A DNA stretch of 64,000 nt from Oxyruncus cristatus. Lineage: Eukaryota > Chordata > Aves > Passeriformes > Cotingidae. A program made the position numbers and the translations under genes. Location: assembly GCA_013399855.1 (NCBI GenBank), contig VXAY01002054.1, positions 530,676 to 594,675 on the forward strand, given 5' to 3'. Below the pieces are notes generated by a model. It ran no database searches. It saw only the letters and a program-made list of their open reading frames with translations, and had not been told where the DNA came from. Of the stretch, positions 43,154 through 55,700 are shown in pieces (the stretch's first letter is position 1; each line of letters begins with the position of its first letter).

Positions 43154-44306
43154 CTGAAGCCCTTTGGTCTAAAAACTACTTTTTCCCTTCACATGACACC
43201 CACAGCGGCTTGAAAAGTCTTGGCTGCTCTTTGCAGTTGACTGTGTGCCAAGCAAGAGGTCTAGAGAAACCAGCCCAGTCCACTGACAAGTTGTTCTTTG
43301 GTCCAAAGAAGCTCCCAAATGTGACGCAAGCAGCAGCTCTGTGTGGTTTTACCCCAAAAAGCAAAGGCCAAAGGATCTCTAAAGGCAAACCTTCTGAAGG
43401 TGTGGATCAGATGAACTGCACTGGTGAGAGTGATCAAATACTGTTGGATGCCTTTTGAGTTTTCACTGAATGCCAGTCAGCACAGTGCAGAGAGCCTGAG
43501 CTCAGGGAAGTGTCAAAAACTGGCCCTCTGAGTCTGGAGTGTGTCAGTGGAGCAGATATTTGAACAGAGGAGTTGCCAGGAGTAACAGAAGATCAGGGCT
43601 TAGAGGGACCAACTCAAAGTTCTTGTCCTTCTTTAATGGCCCTGTGGAAGTCTGTTCCTTCCCAGTTACCTGTGTACCTGTCCTTTGCTCAACCAGCCAC
43701 AACAGCCTCAGCACCCAGTTGGATTTCCTGTAATCCAGCCAATCTGCAACACATAGGCCCCAGTTTCAGTAGCTCTTAGTTGTTCTCTTCTTACAAGGCC
43801 TACAGAAAAGCAACCAGGCAGCAGTGGTTTCATGTGAGCCTACACTGAGGTGACTTGATTTCCTTTACCCTAGGTACTGTTCGGGCATTTGTGAATGAGT
43901 CCAAGTCAAGTAGCAGGTTGGCAATGATCCCTGTGCTCCCTGGTGTCTGTGCTCTGACCTGTATCTTCTTTCATTTCTCACATTTCTAAGAATGCTGAAA
44001 AATTTCCAAGGACTGCATTTTCCAATGTGCTTTTACACATTGCCCCACTAAGCACTACTATAATCCTAATAAATAATAATAAATTACATATATTGCTGTG
44101 ATTATTTGGACTCATTAATAGAGGAGGACCTACTTGATGTGTATGTGCAAATGTGGAATCTGGGCACATTCCTGCAATTGTTTGTTGTGTTCTCTTATCA
44201 ATAAGATTTGCTAAAATACTTGTGAAGTTGGCTTGTTTGGCTGCCTCAGTTCCAGCTTCCCTTTCTCAGCTGGTTTGCTGCGTGATTGTGCTGCAGTCTG
44301 CCCGCA

Positions 44307-45554
44307 CTACCTGAGGGGGGATGCTTGTGCTGTTGTTTGAGCTTTCTTTTTCCATTGGAAAGGCTTCTTCACTTGCTTCTTCTGAGTACAGGAAAGACGT
44401 GGGCTGTGGAGCAGGTTCCACATCAGCCAGATCTCGGCAACTTTCAGACTGTGAACTACCATGAGATCTTTGTAAAAACAGGGGTCGAACGTCTGGAGGT
44501 GTGGGGCGGCAGAAGGCCTGACGATGCCAAAGGTCTTGAATCCTTCATGCAGAATGGGCTTGAGATTGATTCTCTGTAAGCACATGCCCAAAAAGACATC
44601 ATCGATGGGGAAGAGTTCCACCTCTCTGCAAGCCCTGGAGAGCCTCCTCATGGTGCAGCTGGACAGCAGAAACCCTCCTCCTCCTGCATAGGCTGGGTAG
44701 ATGCTGAGCCCGTACATGGTCTCTGGGATGTAGTATTTGCTCTGTCGGACACGGATGGGACGGGCATTGTAGATGATGTCCCCAACAAAGAGGTCCTCGG
44801 TGGGGTCGTGTCTCTTGAGGAAATCAACAATGTTTTCAATGTTGACAAAAACATCGGCGTCACCTTTGAAAATAAATTTGACGTTGTGGCAGAATTCAGC
44901 AGCCCAGCTCAGGAAGTGGATCTCCTTCAGGGTCAGGTTGAAGAAAGTGTCCATGAAGTCCCAGAGCAGAATGTCCCGGTATGTCTGACTCTCCTGGTGG
45001 ATCAGGGTCTCCCACGTGGCCAGCACTGTCCTATTCTTTGGTGTTCCCAGGAGGAACACCCGCTGGATCTGCTCCCCGTTCACTAAACCCTCCCTGCCCC
45101 AAGTTTTCCGGACAATCTCACGCCTGTCGAAGTCTTCAACTACTGATTTGATAGCAATGAGCAGAAAGGGACCTGCAGGTGTTTTCCGGCATTTCCTGGG
45201 CTGGTTAATGAGCAGGTTGAAGTTCCTGTTGTCCTTGTTTAGGAGATAATGCTTGAAGTTGAAGGCAGGATCGGTTGGCAGGGGTGGAGTTGTAGTTTGA
45301 ACCCTGTTGTTGGCCGCTTCTGCTCGTCTAATGATAGGGGTAACTTGGGGTCTGGGTGTTGTTGCCTCTGCTGGCATCAGTCTCCGAGGTGCTCGGGGAT
45401 CTGAGAATATTTTTGGGGCTACTGGAGGCTTCTTCTGTGTTGGCTCCTTGTTTCCTGCCGGGACTAAATGTTCTAGCTGGGAGTAGAGTAAAGAGCAAAG
45501 CGCTACCAGCAGGAGGAGGGTACAGATCACATCTCCTTTGAGACGAACTCTCAT
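44307..45554 (-). CDS. B3GNT9: UDP-GlcNAc:betaGal beta-1,3-N-acetylglucosaminyltransferase 9 (B3GNT9)
   Basis: One uninterrupted coding exon of 415 residues (human about 402) with type II Golgi membrane architecture. A short basic cytoplasmic tail (1-8) precedes a signal anchor at about 9-25, then a Pro/Thr-rich stem to about 95 and a GT31 catalytic domain. Visible family motifs are RKTWGREG (149-156), KGDADVFVN (230-238) with the metal-binding DxD as Asp-Ala-Asp, YAGGGGF (289-295) and FPIDDVFLGM (315-324). N-glycosylation sequons are NRT (174) and NLT (206). The family transfers GlcNAc from UDP-GlcNAc onto galactose-ended glycans in the Golgi lumen; the exact acceptor of this member is poorly defined. 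The tail after PFQW (398-401) is Lys-rich. The ATG has A at -3, and an acceptor-like site lies 24 bases upstream. It is convergent with PHAF1 and shares orientation with TRADD. Confidence 0.95.
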   Translation of the reverse strand: MRVRLKGDVICTLLLLVALCSLLYSQLEHLVPAGNKEPTQKKPPVAPKIFSDPRAPRRLMPAEATTPRPQVTPIIRRAEAANNRVQTTTPPLPTDPAFNFKHYLLNKDNRNFNLLINQPRKCRKTPAGPFLLIAIKSVVEDFDRREIVRKTWGREGLVNGEQIQRVFLLGTPKNRTVLATWETLIHQESQTYRDILLWDFMDTFFNLTLKEIHFLSWAAEFCHNVKFIFKGDADVFVNIENIVDFLKRHDPTEDLFVGDIIYNARPIRVRQSKYYIPETMYGLSIYPAYAGGGGFLLSSCTMRRLSRACREVELFPIDDVFLGMCLQRINLKPILHEGFKTFGIVRPSAAPHLQTFDPCFYKDLMVVHSLKVAEIWLMWNLLHSPRLSCTQKKQVKKPFQWKKKAQTTAQASPLR

Positions 45555-45578
45555 TGTCTCTGTGGTGTTCCTGGACTG
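45555..45578 (-). promoter_or_regulatory. B3GNT9: B3GNT9 5' UTR part and splice acceptor
   Basis: On the minus strand CTTTTAG followed by CAGTCCAGG looks like a splice acceptor, leaving 24 bases of leader in the coding exon. It would join a noncoding first exon in the CpG island near 52.4 kb. The pyrimidine tract is weak, so another acceptor is possible. Confidence 0.45.
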
Positions 45579-48500
45579 CTAAAAGCTGTGTTTGAGCTGT
45601 CTTGCACCAATGTCCATCTGTAAATAAACAGAGTGTGTCAGCAGTGAGGATTTGGCAGGTCTGAAGCATGCAGACAGGACTAACTGAAAGATCACGTAAA
45701 AAAACCAGCAGCCAAGTGTGTTTTACTCAGACAGGCACTGAGACACCTTGAGGAGCTTGCCAAAAGGCACATGGGGTTGCAAACCTAACCCTGACCGCAG
45801 CACTCCAACTCTGTGACTGGGTTAGTTCAGTCATCATTCATCCTGAAAAGCACTCTCTAAGCACAGCCCAAACGCAGCCCTTCCTCCTGCATCCCCTGCT
45901 GCTGAACACGTTTTGCCGCTTCAGAGAGTTCACTGCTTTGGGAAGAGCAAGGTGGACAGTGATGAACAATGCCATCCTTCCTTCCATAAGTCATTACTTT
46001 TTTCTTTTTTTTTTTTTTCCAGGTTCATAGCTGTTCCGTGCTGCTTTTATCCTTTTTGACTCAAGACAGGGAGGCACAGAGCTGAGGGGCAGACTCTTCA
46101 GTGGCAGTGTGTTGCTGGTGTTTCCCTGCATACAGAGCCAGCTGTTGTTAAACCCACGGTGATTTATATTCAAAATTAATATATTAGGCACGCTCTCAAA
46201 GGCACACAGGGCCCTTTTCCTGACAGTAATTTTATAAAATATTAAACCATTATAAATATCTTCCATTAATAAGGTCAGAAGGGGCCATGGGTGTTTTTCC
46301 TCTGCCAAATCACCCTAACCAAGAGGTGGGGAAATAAATCCCAATATGCAGAAGCAAGACAGAGCCTGGTGTTAGGAACGTTTTGTTCGTGTGTGATAGG
46401 TGAGGCTGCCTTGTGAAATGCAAGATATTCCTCACTTACACTTTTCCTAGTGATCTTCTGTCTTATTCAATCAGTTCTTCAACTGCAAACAGAAAATAAT
46501 AAGGAAAGAGTAGTAAGAAGGCAGCAAGGAGCATGTAGGCACAGCTCAGGGGAACAGCTGGCCAGGCTTGTGCAAAGGCAGGTTCTCCCCACCACTGAGG
46601 TGCACCAACAGCTGAGCTGTGCACAGGGCACCCTCCCTGCGGCTGGAGAGCAGTGACAGGCACAATCCCTTCAGTCATCAGCAAGGAGCACGTTTCTCAA
46701 GTTCAGCTCCACCCAAAAGTTTCCCCCCAAGTGCACATAACTATTTTATTCATCCACTGATAGTGTGTTATGCTCACCTGGGCAATATTTCAAGACTTAT
46801 GAGGAAGCAAAATTATTACAGTGGTTGATTTCTTGGCCAGCCCCTTTAACATCATTAGATGGACATTACTCAGACCTCGTAATTTTAATATTGTGACTTT
46901 TCATTACTGGTTAACTGCTTCTCCAAGTTACTGTTGGAATGGAGAGTATTTCATCATATGGTATCACCTATCTTTTTCTCAAGTGCAGCTCCAAAATGTT
47001 TATTGACCTCATCTGCTTTGTCTCCATTGTTTCTGAACCCTTTGGCAAACAGCGTCTCTGTGCCTTGGTGTTAGGCTCTGGTGGATTTAAAATCACTTCT
47101 TCCTTGTCCTGATGACAATGGTGTTTTCCTCAGGCCTTGTTTCTTGCCTTTTTCTGGCCTCTCTTAGAGACCACTGGGGTTTTCTTCATTTGTTGGCTCT
47201 TTTCACTGTACCTTTCACTCCTCTCCCAGCCCGGGCAGATGTTTTAACTGGCATAGCTTTGATACTGATGGCAGGATTGTAGAATTTTCTCAGACCTCTT
47301 GTAAATTGTTGTTAAAATGTTTAGAAAAGTCAAGATCTGTTTTCTGTTTATGTTCTTTCTGCCACATGACTTGGTTGCTCACTATTTTCAGCCCCATGGA
47401 ACAGGCCCCCTGCCATGCAGAGGATGTGAGTTTGCATTTCACGCCTGTCTCGTGCAAACCCCCCTTGGCAGGTCCTGGTTGCTCTGCAGCAACCAATGTG
47501 GTCCAGTCTTGTATTAAATCTTCATTTTTAGGATGTGGTTACAGCAGGTTTTCCCTCACGTTGCCTTCAATCGTTTTCCAGGAGTTCTGGGGACATGAAG
47601 GGATGGTCCCACTACACCCAGGACATGCCACTGAACTGGATCTGCTAAGGAGAAAGAGTCTGTCCTCCTCTGGACTAATAACAAGCAAGAGTTTTTGCTG
47701 GATGCTATTGAGATACCTGAAATAGGGACCCTGTCTCAAGAAGTTCATAAAAACTAAAAGTGAGGTATTTTTGCTCCTTAGTTGTGTTGGAATGAGCTTT
47801 ACGGAGGTGCTGTGCAGCTCTGGGCGTGCGGTTCCTGAAGCGAGTGGGAGATGCACATCCCCAGTGGGATAAATCCTGATTGCATTGGGATGTTTGTGTC
47901 TCCACCTGAGCTCCTTGTCCCAACAGTAACAGCAAATGTCTTTTTCTTTTTCTATAGAAAAGTTTGATCTTATTTCAGCTGCCAGACTCCAGATGGTAAT
48001 TAAAGAGCTGGATGAAAGTCCTGGCTCTTTCCTGTGTTTAATTTTATCGTCAAGGGTTTGGAATAAATTGTGTGTGTCATGAAACTCGTAATTTCCATGG
48101 CTTACAGATTTATCCTGCCAGCATCTCAGACTCTGGCAATAAATGCCCTTGGAAAAGCCAAGAAAAACCTTGAACTGTTACAAGCCTGGGCTGATAGCCC
48201 GGGTTTTCTTCTGTGTATTCGTTTATTGAAAGTAAAGGATCTGAAGTAGTGATTTCCATGCTGAAATAAAACAGTTCAGTGCCCAGTACAGACATCTCAT
48301 TTTCAAATGAAGTTGCCAGCCCTTGAAGTGATTTCTTGATCTAATTATATGGATTTTCCAGTCTTTGTTAGATATTTCTTTCTTTGGAAGGAAATACCCT
48401 CGATTACTACACAGGTGTAAGCTCTGTCCATGGATGGCAGTGTGAGAAAAGCTGTCCTGTTCTTGAATACAGAGGGACTGATGATTCTGGCTGATGCCCT

Positions 48501-51500
48501 GGTATATCCTAAAGCCAGAAAGATTATTCATCCATCTTGACACCAGGGAAAAAAAATTACAGGGCTGTCAAAAGTGAGCAGGAAATATTTGATGCCAAAC
48601 TAAAGAGGTGTGAGCACAGCAGAGCATTTCTTAGCACAGCATATCCGTGAGTATCCACACCCGAGGCAGATGCACCTCTGCTTCCTTGTGGGAATCTCCA
48701 TCCAGCTTGTGAAAGCGGGCTGGGCTCATAAACTGCTGCATCACTTGGTGCCTCAGGGAATGTGGGCTGAGCTGCCAGCACTGCCTCCTGTGCCCTCTGA
48801 GCATGGAAAAGCGGGCAGTTGTCCCTCTCTGTGGCTGCCTGGGGAGGGATCAGAGGGATACTGAGTCTGGCTTGAGGGGGTCTGACTGGGATAGTGCAGT
48901 TTGTCCCCCGAGGACAACGGGGTCCTGGGGGAGGGGGGGACTGTGAGCATCAGTGACGTGAGAGGGCTGAGCTGGGCAGTAGGAAGAGGCTGACAGGTCC
49001 CATGTCCATGAGGGGGCAAGATAGGGAGCCCCTAAATAAGGAATGTGCTGCAAGAACCAAGTGGGGCACAGCCTGCATGGCCCAAGAGGCTACGAAAGGC
49101 CGGAAAGCTGGAAGTGGCCAGAGCTGGGCATGGCACCCTGGGGAGCATCCAGGCAGGAATGTGACCTGTGCTGTTGCATGCTTGGGCAAAAGGCCCAGTC
49201 CTCTGCCTGGATTTCATTTATTTGAGAGGAGGATTCTGAAATATGGCCAAGACCAGCTGCAATAAAAGCAGTTAAATGATGATTAAAGAAAAAAATTGCT
49301 AGTCCTTCTCTCCCAGTTGAATGACGTGAAGCCTTGAGCTCATCCTGGAAATCTCCTTCCCTTGCAGCACTCCTCAAGCCTCCAGCACTGGGCACTTCTA
49401 TTCAGGGCCAAGGTGGGAAAAAGTCTCTGGATGCTGTCCCCGAATTCACTCAAGAATGGTGATTCTGGCACGTTGCTTTGTGCCTTGGAAGAGCAGTTAT
49501 TTGACCCCCCCCAGCCCCAGGACAAGCAGCTGCAGTAGCGAGGTGAGCTGAAAATGGGGTTACACCAAGCCAGGGGGTACCAAACTGGCACCACGCTGTG
49601 CTGGCCACTCAGCCCAGCCCAGCTCGCGGGCACATCCATCCCCAAGCACAGCCCTTGCTGCCCAGCTGCGTGTGAAGTGGTTCTGGCTCTCTCCTGCCAC
49701 TGGAGCTGCCACTGGTAGGTTTGGGCCGGGCAGCAGAGGGGCCACGTGCATTGTGTGGCCAGGCAGCATGTGGGGCTGTGGTTGCTGATGGAGGTGTCTT
49801 ACCTGTTTCTCTGTAAAATGAGCTAAAGAACATCTGTGGGATCCAGCAGTGGTGGGTTTGAGGAGATTTTTTTTGTAATCATCAGGGAAGCTTGTAAAAT
49901 TCTGGTTGGTGGGGATGCTTGTACATGTCCCTCTCCTGCCCTGTTTCCAGCAGTTTTTCCCCTTTTCATTCCCTCAGCAAGAGCAAAGCAAACTCCCAGG
50001 ACTCTCCTCACCTTGTGCTGCTGTTCCTCTGCCCCAGGAGGAGCCTTGACAGTGTTAAAGAAACAATAATGACATGCATGAAACAACTTGGGTTTAACCA
50101 TTTAAGATGTGTTTGAAGCATTTAAAAGGGAAAAGTAGCTCTGTATGTTGGAGCAGGGGAAGCAGCTGTCTTCCATTTCGATGTTTGGGTGTCGTGTAAT
50201 GGCTTTTATTCCTGCATGGTTTCTTTTTTTTGGTTTTGTTTGTTGGTTTGTTTGTTTTCCCACACCCCCCTAGGCAAAGTCAGTAACCTCTTCAAAGTTA
50301 CTGCTTTAAGTGGCTTTGGTGCCAGACAACTCCTCTTTGCAGTTCAGGGTGTTTGTGAAGAGGCCTCATTTGGAGTTATTCAACATCACTTTGTAATTGT
50401 GTGATTTGATCCTCTGCACTAGGAGACAGAGCAGGCTGAAATACAGAGACACCCCTGGTACATGGGTTAGTGCAAAGCCCTAAAAAATGGAGTAACCGAA
50501 ACAATTGCTGTGCTGCCTGACCAGAACAAAGCTCATCTCATTCTGCTGCTTACAAGTTCTGAACTCTAGAAACAAAGCAAGAGCAGGCTGTAGGATTTAA
50601 TTAGCTGAACGTCTTGAGAGCTATCCCAGGAGCTGGGGATGAACCAGAGCCCAAGGAACGCCGTGCAGATGGGCAGAGGCTCAGCTCCCATGGTGGTTCT
50701 GTCAGACACTGTGACCAGTGCCACAGTCACAGCATGTGCCATCACTGCTGCTCTTACTTGCTGTTGCAGCACCTGGAGGCGAAAGCTCTGTTGGGTCAAC
50801 TGCTGCAGAAGCAGGTAACAAAAATGCAGGCCCTGCTCCAAAGACCATTTCCAGCTTCCCCGTCAGAGCCGCTTTTCAGACTTTTTTTTCTTTCAGGCCA
50901 GAGCAAACGAATGGATGAAATCCGTGCTGTTACAGGACAGGGTGCCCTATTTTTCTGCTTGCCCTAGTCCTTAGATACGTGAAGGCAGGAGTTGGATGTT
51001 GAGATGTCTGTTTTCACATACAGGGGTCCCAGGAAGGAACTTGCACAGTCCCCAGTGGAGAATCGTGTGGCAGAGGGCGGTTGTGCAGGGTAGCCCTGCT
51101 GGCCCTGGCAGAACTGCTGCCTGCACCACTGTCCCCAGGCCCTCTGGGAAATGCTGGCTGCCAGCACCGCTGCTCCTGTCACCCTGCTGACCTGGGGTAA
51201 GTAGCGGCTACACGGGGCACAGTTTGGGGGCTGCAGCTCTGCTGGATTCAAGCGGTGCCCGATGTTTTCTGGCCCTTTCAGGACAGGATGAGCTGCTGCC
51301 CAGCAAACAGGGAAAACTCCAGCTCCTCCTGAGCACAGCACCACGTCTCTAACGGGAGTGCAAGGTAGGAGAAGTTAATACAACCCCCTTCTGCAGGCTC
51401 AGCAGCCTCGAGAGGTACTTGCCTAAGTTCAGATGCAGTCTTGTGTGCTGGTAGCCGGATTTCCAGAATTATGGAGATCTCAGCAGCTCAACTCACAACT

Positions 51501-52396
51501 GAGTGCTCTGGGGAGACAGGCCCCCTCTGAGCAGCCAAGCCAAGGGTGAGGAACCTGCCCTCTCTCTTCCAAACATTCGTTTTTCTTGGCCCCAGGAGGA
51601 GAGTAAAGCCTTGCAGGCTTGTGAAGGGGTAAGAAACAGTCCCACTGAAACAACCACCTTCCTTTCCCAGCCCTGCCCAGGCTGTAGCACTCATTGCCTC
51701 TTCAGCTCACAGACCCTCTTCTGATCTGATAAATAATTTGCCTGACGTGCCCCAAGCCCCAGCAATCACAGTGCATTAACATGGATGTATTATTACACCC
51801 AGACACAAATGGGAGAGGGAGTATGTGCTGGTGCACCCCACTAATTTCAGTAATTTTATCAGAATCTGCCCAAAAGCTATTTAAAATGTGGTCAGTAACT
51901 GTCTATTTCACAGGGATTGAATTATTTTCTTCCTAGCTTTGTGACACTAGAGGGCTTGGAAATTCCTGTGTTTTGCTCAAACATGGGAAAGATTCATGTC
52001 CTTTTACTGATGAGGAATGGCTTGTAAATGTAATGTGCCACCACTGGAACATGTTCGTGGTTGAGAGGAAACCCTGCCTGAGAGCACTGGAGGCATTGTG
52101 GAGAGAGACCCCAAGCTTCTGTAAAAACAACGGAAAAGTTCTTTGGAAAGTAAAGCGTAAAGCAGACGTGTCAGGCTGGAGGCTGCGTGTTCAGAGCCTG
52201 TAGCCGACCCTGCTGCGTGTTAACCATCGCAGTTCAGGTCGCTGCACGTAACAACACGGCAAGAGCAACAAGGCAACAAAAAAAAGCCGCAAGCTGAAGG
52301 CAAAGGGAAGCAGTAAGGACAGTCCCCACTTCACCCTGCTCGCTGCAGAACATAATCCCCGACCCCCTCGATCAAACGTGCATAACAGATACTTAC
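45579..52396 (-). other. Putative B3GNT9 5' intron
   Basis: About 6.8 kb with no coding gene that I recognise on either strand. It contains poly(T) runs near 46001-46018 and unremarkable single-copy sequence. One exon-like element on the plus strand (50770-50814) is described in the findings. Its status as an intron rests on the inferred donor and acceptor. Confidence 0.45.
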
Positions 52397-52770
52397 AGCC
52401 CATTCGATAGCGCCGATCCTGTCCCCCCGCTCCTGCCTCGGCAGCGGGCTGCCAAGTCGGCACATCTGGATACAGTTAGTGTGAGACATTCCTCAGCCCT
52501 TCCGCGAAAGCCAGGAGAGCCCTCGGAGCAGCAGCGCTGCGGGGCCGCTCCCCGCTGGCACCGAAGTCCCCTCCGCGCCGGGGTCCCTGGAGCGAGGGGA
52601 AGGAGCCGCGGCACCGGGGAAGGAGCGGGGGCCGCGTCCAGGCGCCTCAGCCGCGACCGGGATGCGGAGCATCGGCCCGTCCGGCGGCGCCCGCGGCACA
52701 GGGCGGGGCGGGGGCGTCGAGGGACCGCCGCGTCGGTCGGCGCTGCTGAGAGGTGCGGGGGCTTTCCCCA
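52397..52770 (-). promoter_or_regulatory. CpG island, likely B3GNT9 promoter and first noncoding exon
   Basis: A compact CpG-dense block stands out sharply from the AT-rich flanks and carries GC-box-like GGGCGGGGC near 52702. At its left edge the minus strand reads GGGCT|GTAAGTAT, a strong splice donor at 52396. This fits a noncoding first exon of the minus-strand gene B3GNT9. There is no TATA box. A bidirectional or unrelated plus-strand promoter is the alternative. Confidence 0.55.
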
Positions 52771-55700
52771 GAACTTTTTTCAATAGCAAACGCACTATTT
52801 TTTTTTTTCTTCTTTTCGTTCTACAGTTTGGGGGGGTTGTTTATTTTTTAATCCCCTTGTGAGTATTTATCTCTGCAAAGAGTCAAACTGAAAAATTGAG
52901 GTTGGGTTCAGCTCGGAAGTAAAATGCAATTGGGGGTTGGTTTTTGTTTTTCCTAGTAGGGAAATGATGGGAGGAGGTGAGAGCTGAGCAGTACAGAGGC
53001 TGAAGACAGATTCAAGGGTCCCTTCCAAAACGCTGAAAAAAACCCCAAACCCCACCTGTTTTTTTTTTTTCCATTTAATTTGAAATAGTTCAAAACAAAA
53101 CATTTTTATTTGGAGCCAAATCTAAATTGCCATCACTACTGATCTGCCGGCTGAGTGCAGCCACAGCACTTCCAATCTCTGTGGCTGTTTCTTTGTCTAT
53201 GCAGTATAAACAATGACCCTCATTCCTCTAACAGAGGCCAAGTGTCTGGAGAGGGCCCAGACCACGGCCTCTTTAGAAAGCAAAGTTTTTGGTTTACAGT
53301 GAACTTGTCATAAAGGCAGGTTTTGATCTACTCTGTTGTTTTCAGAAACACCCGACTGTTTTTTGAACATAATGTAGAAATCTCTTTTTGTCAGCATCTG
53401 TGCTTTTTTGGAGTATTTTTGGTTTGAGCTCAAATGTTTTGCTTTACTGAAAACAATGTCATGGGAAAGAGCAGGTTCCTGATGAGACACCCGTGGGCCC
53501 TGCACTCAGGTGCTGCAGGCTGGGAAAGCCCTTTCGTGGTGATCAGCAGCTGAAGCTCAGCAGCTCCCTGAACAGCTCAGCTGATCAGAAACCTCGGCCA
53601 GAGATGTTATTCACATTCACGCTTTCCCTGTGCCAGCCCAAGGTACCTCTATCCTTTTTCTCTGCAGCAGCAGCAGCCCCAGGGTATCTTTCATCCCTCC
53701 TCTGAAAGGAGGCAGATGATGGTCACAGAGGCCAAGAGTAGGTTAGTGTCTGCCTTTGCCCCAGGCACTGGCTGTGGAGAGAGGAGGACTGCTCCCTAAA
53801 CCATCAGCGACTCACAGCAGGTATTTCCACCATGATCCCCCACCCAGGTTTTGAGGCCTACTACCCTTTTCACTTGCTCCCATAGGGTGAGAGTGAAAAC
53901 AGAGGCTTTCCTTGATGTGCAGTGCCTTTGTGGCTGCTCTGAGTCATGCAAGGAGCTTGGAAGGTGGAGGAGCTTTTCCATGGGTGCTTTTACGTGCTGG
54001 TTGTTTCACCTGTACCTTGTTCCCTGGGCACTGATGCACAACTGGTTTATTCTCACTCCCAGCAAAGGTGCCCCTGGTCTGTCCCGTGGTGTGTCACTGT
54101 CTGACCAGACTGGGTCAGTGGTCCTGTTGACCCCCATCAGTAGGTCAGCCCTGTTGACCCTGGGCTGGTGTGTCCTTCCAGCTGCTGTAGGGCAGAGCCC
54201 TGCTCCCTGTCACTGTATTCCTGCAGGCATCAAGCCATGCAGTTGGGAATACAGCTTTGTGGTGGATGAAGAAGGGCTGATCTTGTGATTTTCAAATAGT
54301 GTTTGAGATTTAAACGATTCAGGGTGAAATACAGCTCTGCTCAAGTTCATGGCAAAAGGAATTTCCCTGGATTCAGCTGTCAGGTCAGCCAGTGGCTTCC
54401 TGTGTAAAGCTGCTGGAGATTTCATGTCCAAGCTCCCTGGCTCCCCGCCTTGGGGCAGGAAGTCTTGGGAGAAAGCTCAGTAATAGTGAGGCACTTGGGA
54501 TTACAGTGGGGCTGCGGCCTCAGAGGAGTCCCAGGTACCTCAACAGCACTGAGAGGAGCACAGGGAGCTCTGCCAGGTACGAGGTGTGGGAGAAACCTCC
54601 CCTTCTGGCATGTTTGCTAAGAACAGGCTCATCAAAGCAGTAACTGGAAGCTGAACAAACACAGTGGCTTGGCTTGGTTTTGACTTGCAGGCAGAGCCAC
54701 CACCTTGCAGGTGGGGCACCAGCCTTGGGATGTCAGTAGAAACGTCTGACTTCAGGCAGGACCCTGCTGTGCACCCAGACCCTTAGGCTGGATGTCCCTC
54801 TGAGAGCTGGGGATCGCCGGCGTGGCCAGAACCTCAGTGAGCCCCATTCTTACTACTGCCCTGAGTGCTTCATCAAAGTCTCTGAGGCATTTGTCATCAA
54901 AAGTATGTATTTATTTATAAAAAAGAATAGAGAACAAAATATACCAGTGTTTTTTTTTCTATAAAAGACAATTCCTTGGAGGTTAAATGTCCTAGACCCA
55001 AGGATACATGGCATTGCAGTCCATAGCTGTAGGTGGCTGATCCAGATCTGATGGTGAATATCATGGGAATTTGGAATTCGAAGATTTGCAAGTGATTTTC
55101 CACTGACAACTAAGGGACTTCAACCACGCATCTCCTGCAGGTTTCAGTTAGAGATGTATGGCCAGATCCCTTCAGTGACTTTAAAATTCAATCCAAAGAA
55201 GAAAATAATATTTACTTTTTGACTCTAGGCCTTAAATTGCTTCACTGTCTGAGTCCATCTCCATACAAAAGACACGTGGCCAGAACTTGTGTGGTGTAAA
55301 GCGAAGGACCTCACCAGTGACCTGCACACGCTCCAGGACGTGGCACCCAGACAGCAGGATAGCTTCCCAATGCCAAACCCAGGTTTGAAATGAATGTGAA
55401 ATACACAGGTATTTTCCTTTGAGACAATTTTATATCAGGGTATCCTGACAGGTTTGCCTCTATCAGCTGCCTCATGTCAAAGTATATCTGGTGAGCATTT
55501 AACTTTCACTCTCTTCCTTATTATCTGTTTGAACACTGTAGCTCGGCTATGCCAAAACAAATCACTCAAATTCTCCTTTGGATGGATCTTTTATTCCTTC
55601 TGGCAGACTGAAAGGAGCCTCCTTCAAATCTGAAACACAGTTAAAACTACAAAAACAATCTGCACCACAAAAAAAGCCCTCTTGGATCCCTTCCTCTAAG

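Larger units (their letters stand above)
36870..44306. other. Convergent intergenic region between PHAF1 and B3GNT9
   Basis: I find no protein-coding gene here. The sequence holds a moderately GC-rich segment at 37030-37260 that ends in a donor-like GAG|GTAGGT, a plus-strand AATAAA at 38564 and another at 41175. A 19-base T run lies at 39218-39236, and a minus-strand AATAAA at 43148 could serve B3GNT9. The reading frames present are short and resemble no family I know. Confidence 0.5.

Noticed and set aside
44773..45249. Plus-strand open frames across B3GNT9
   Set aside because: They are antisense shadows of the B3GNT9 coding exon, whose minus-strand product carries all the family motifs.
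50260..50275. Good splice-acceptor-like tract ending CCCCCTAG
   Set aside because: The following frame closes quickly without a donor, and there is no recognisable exon.
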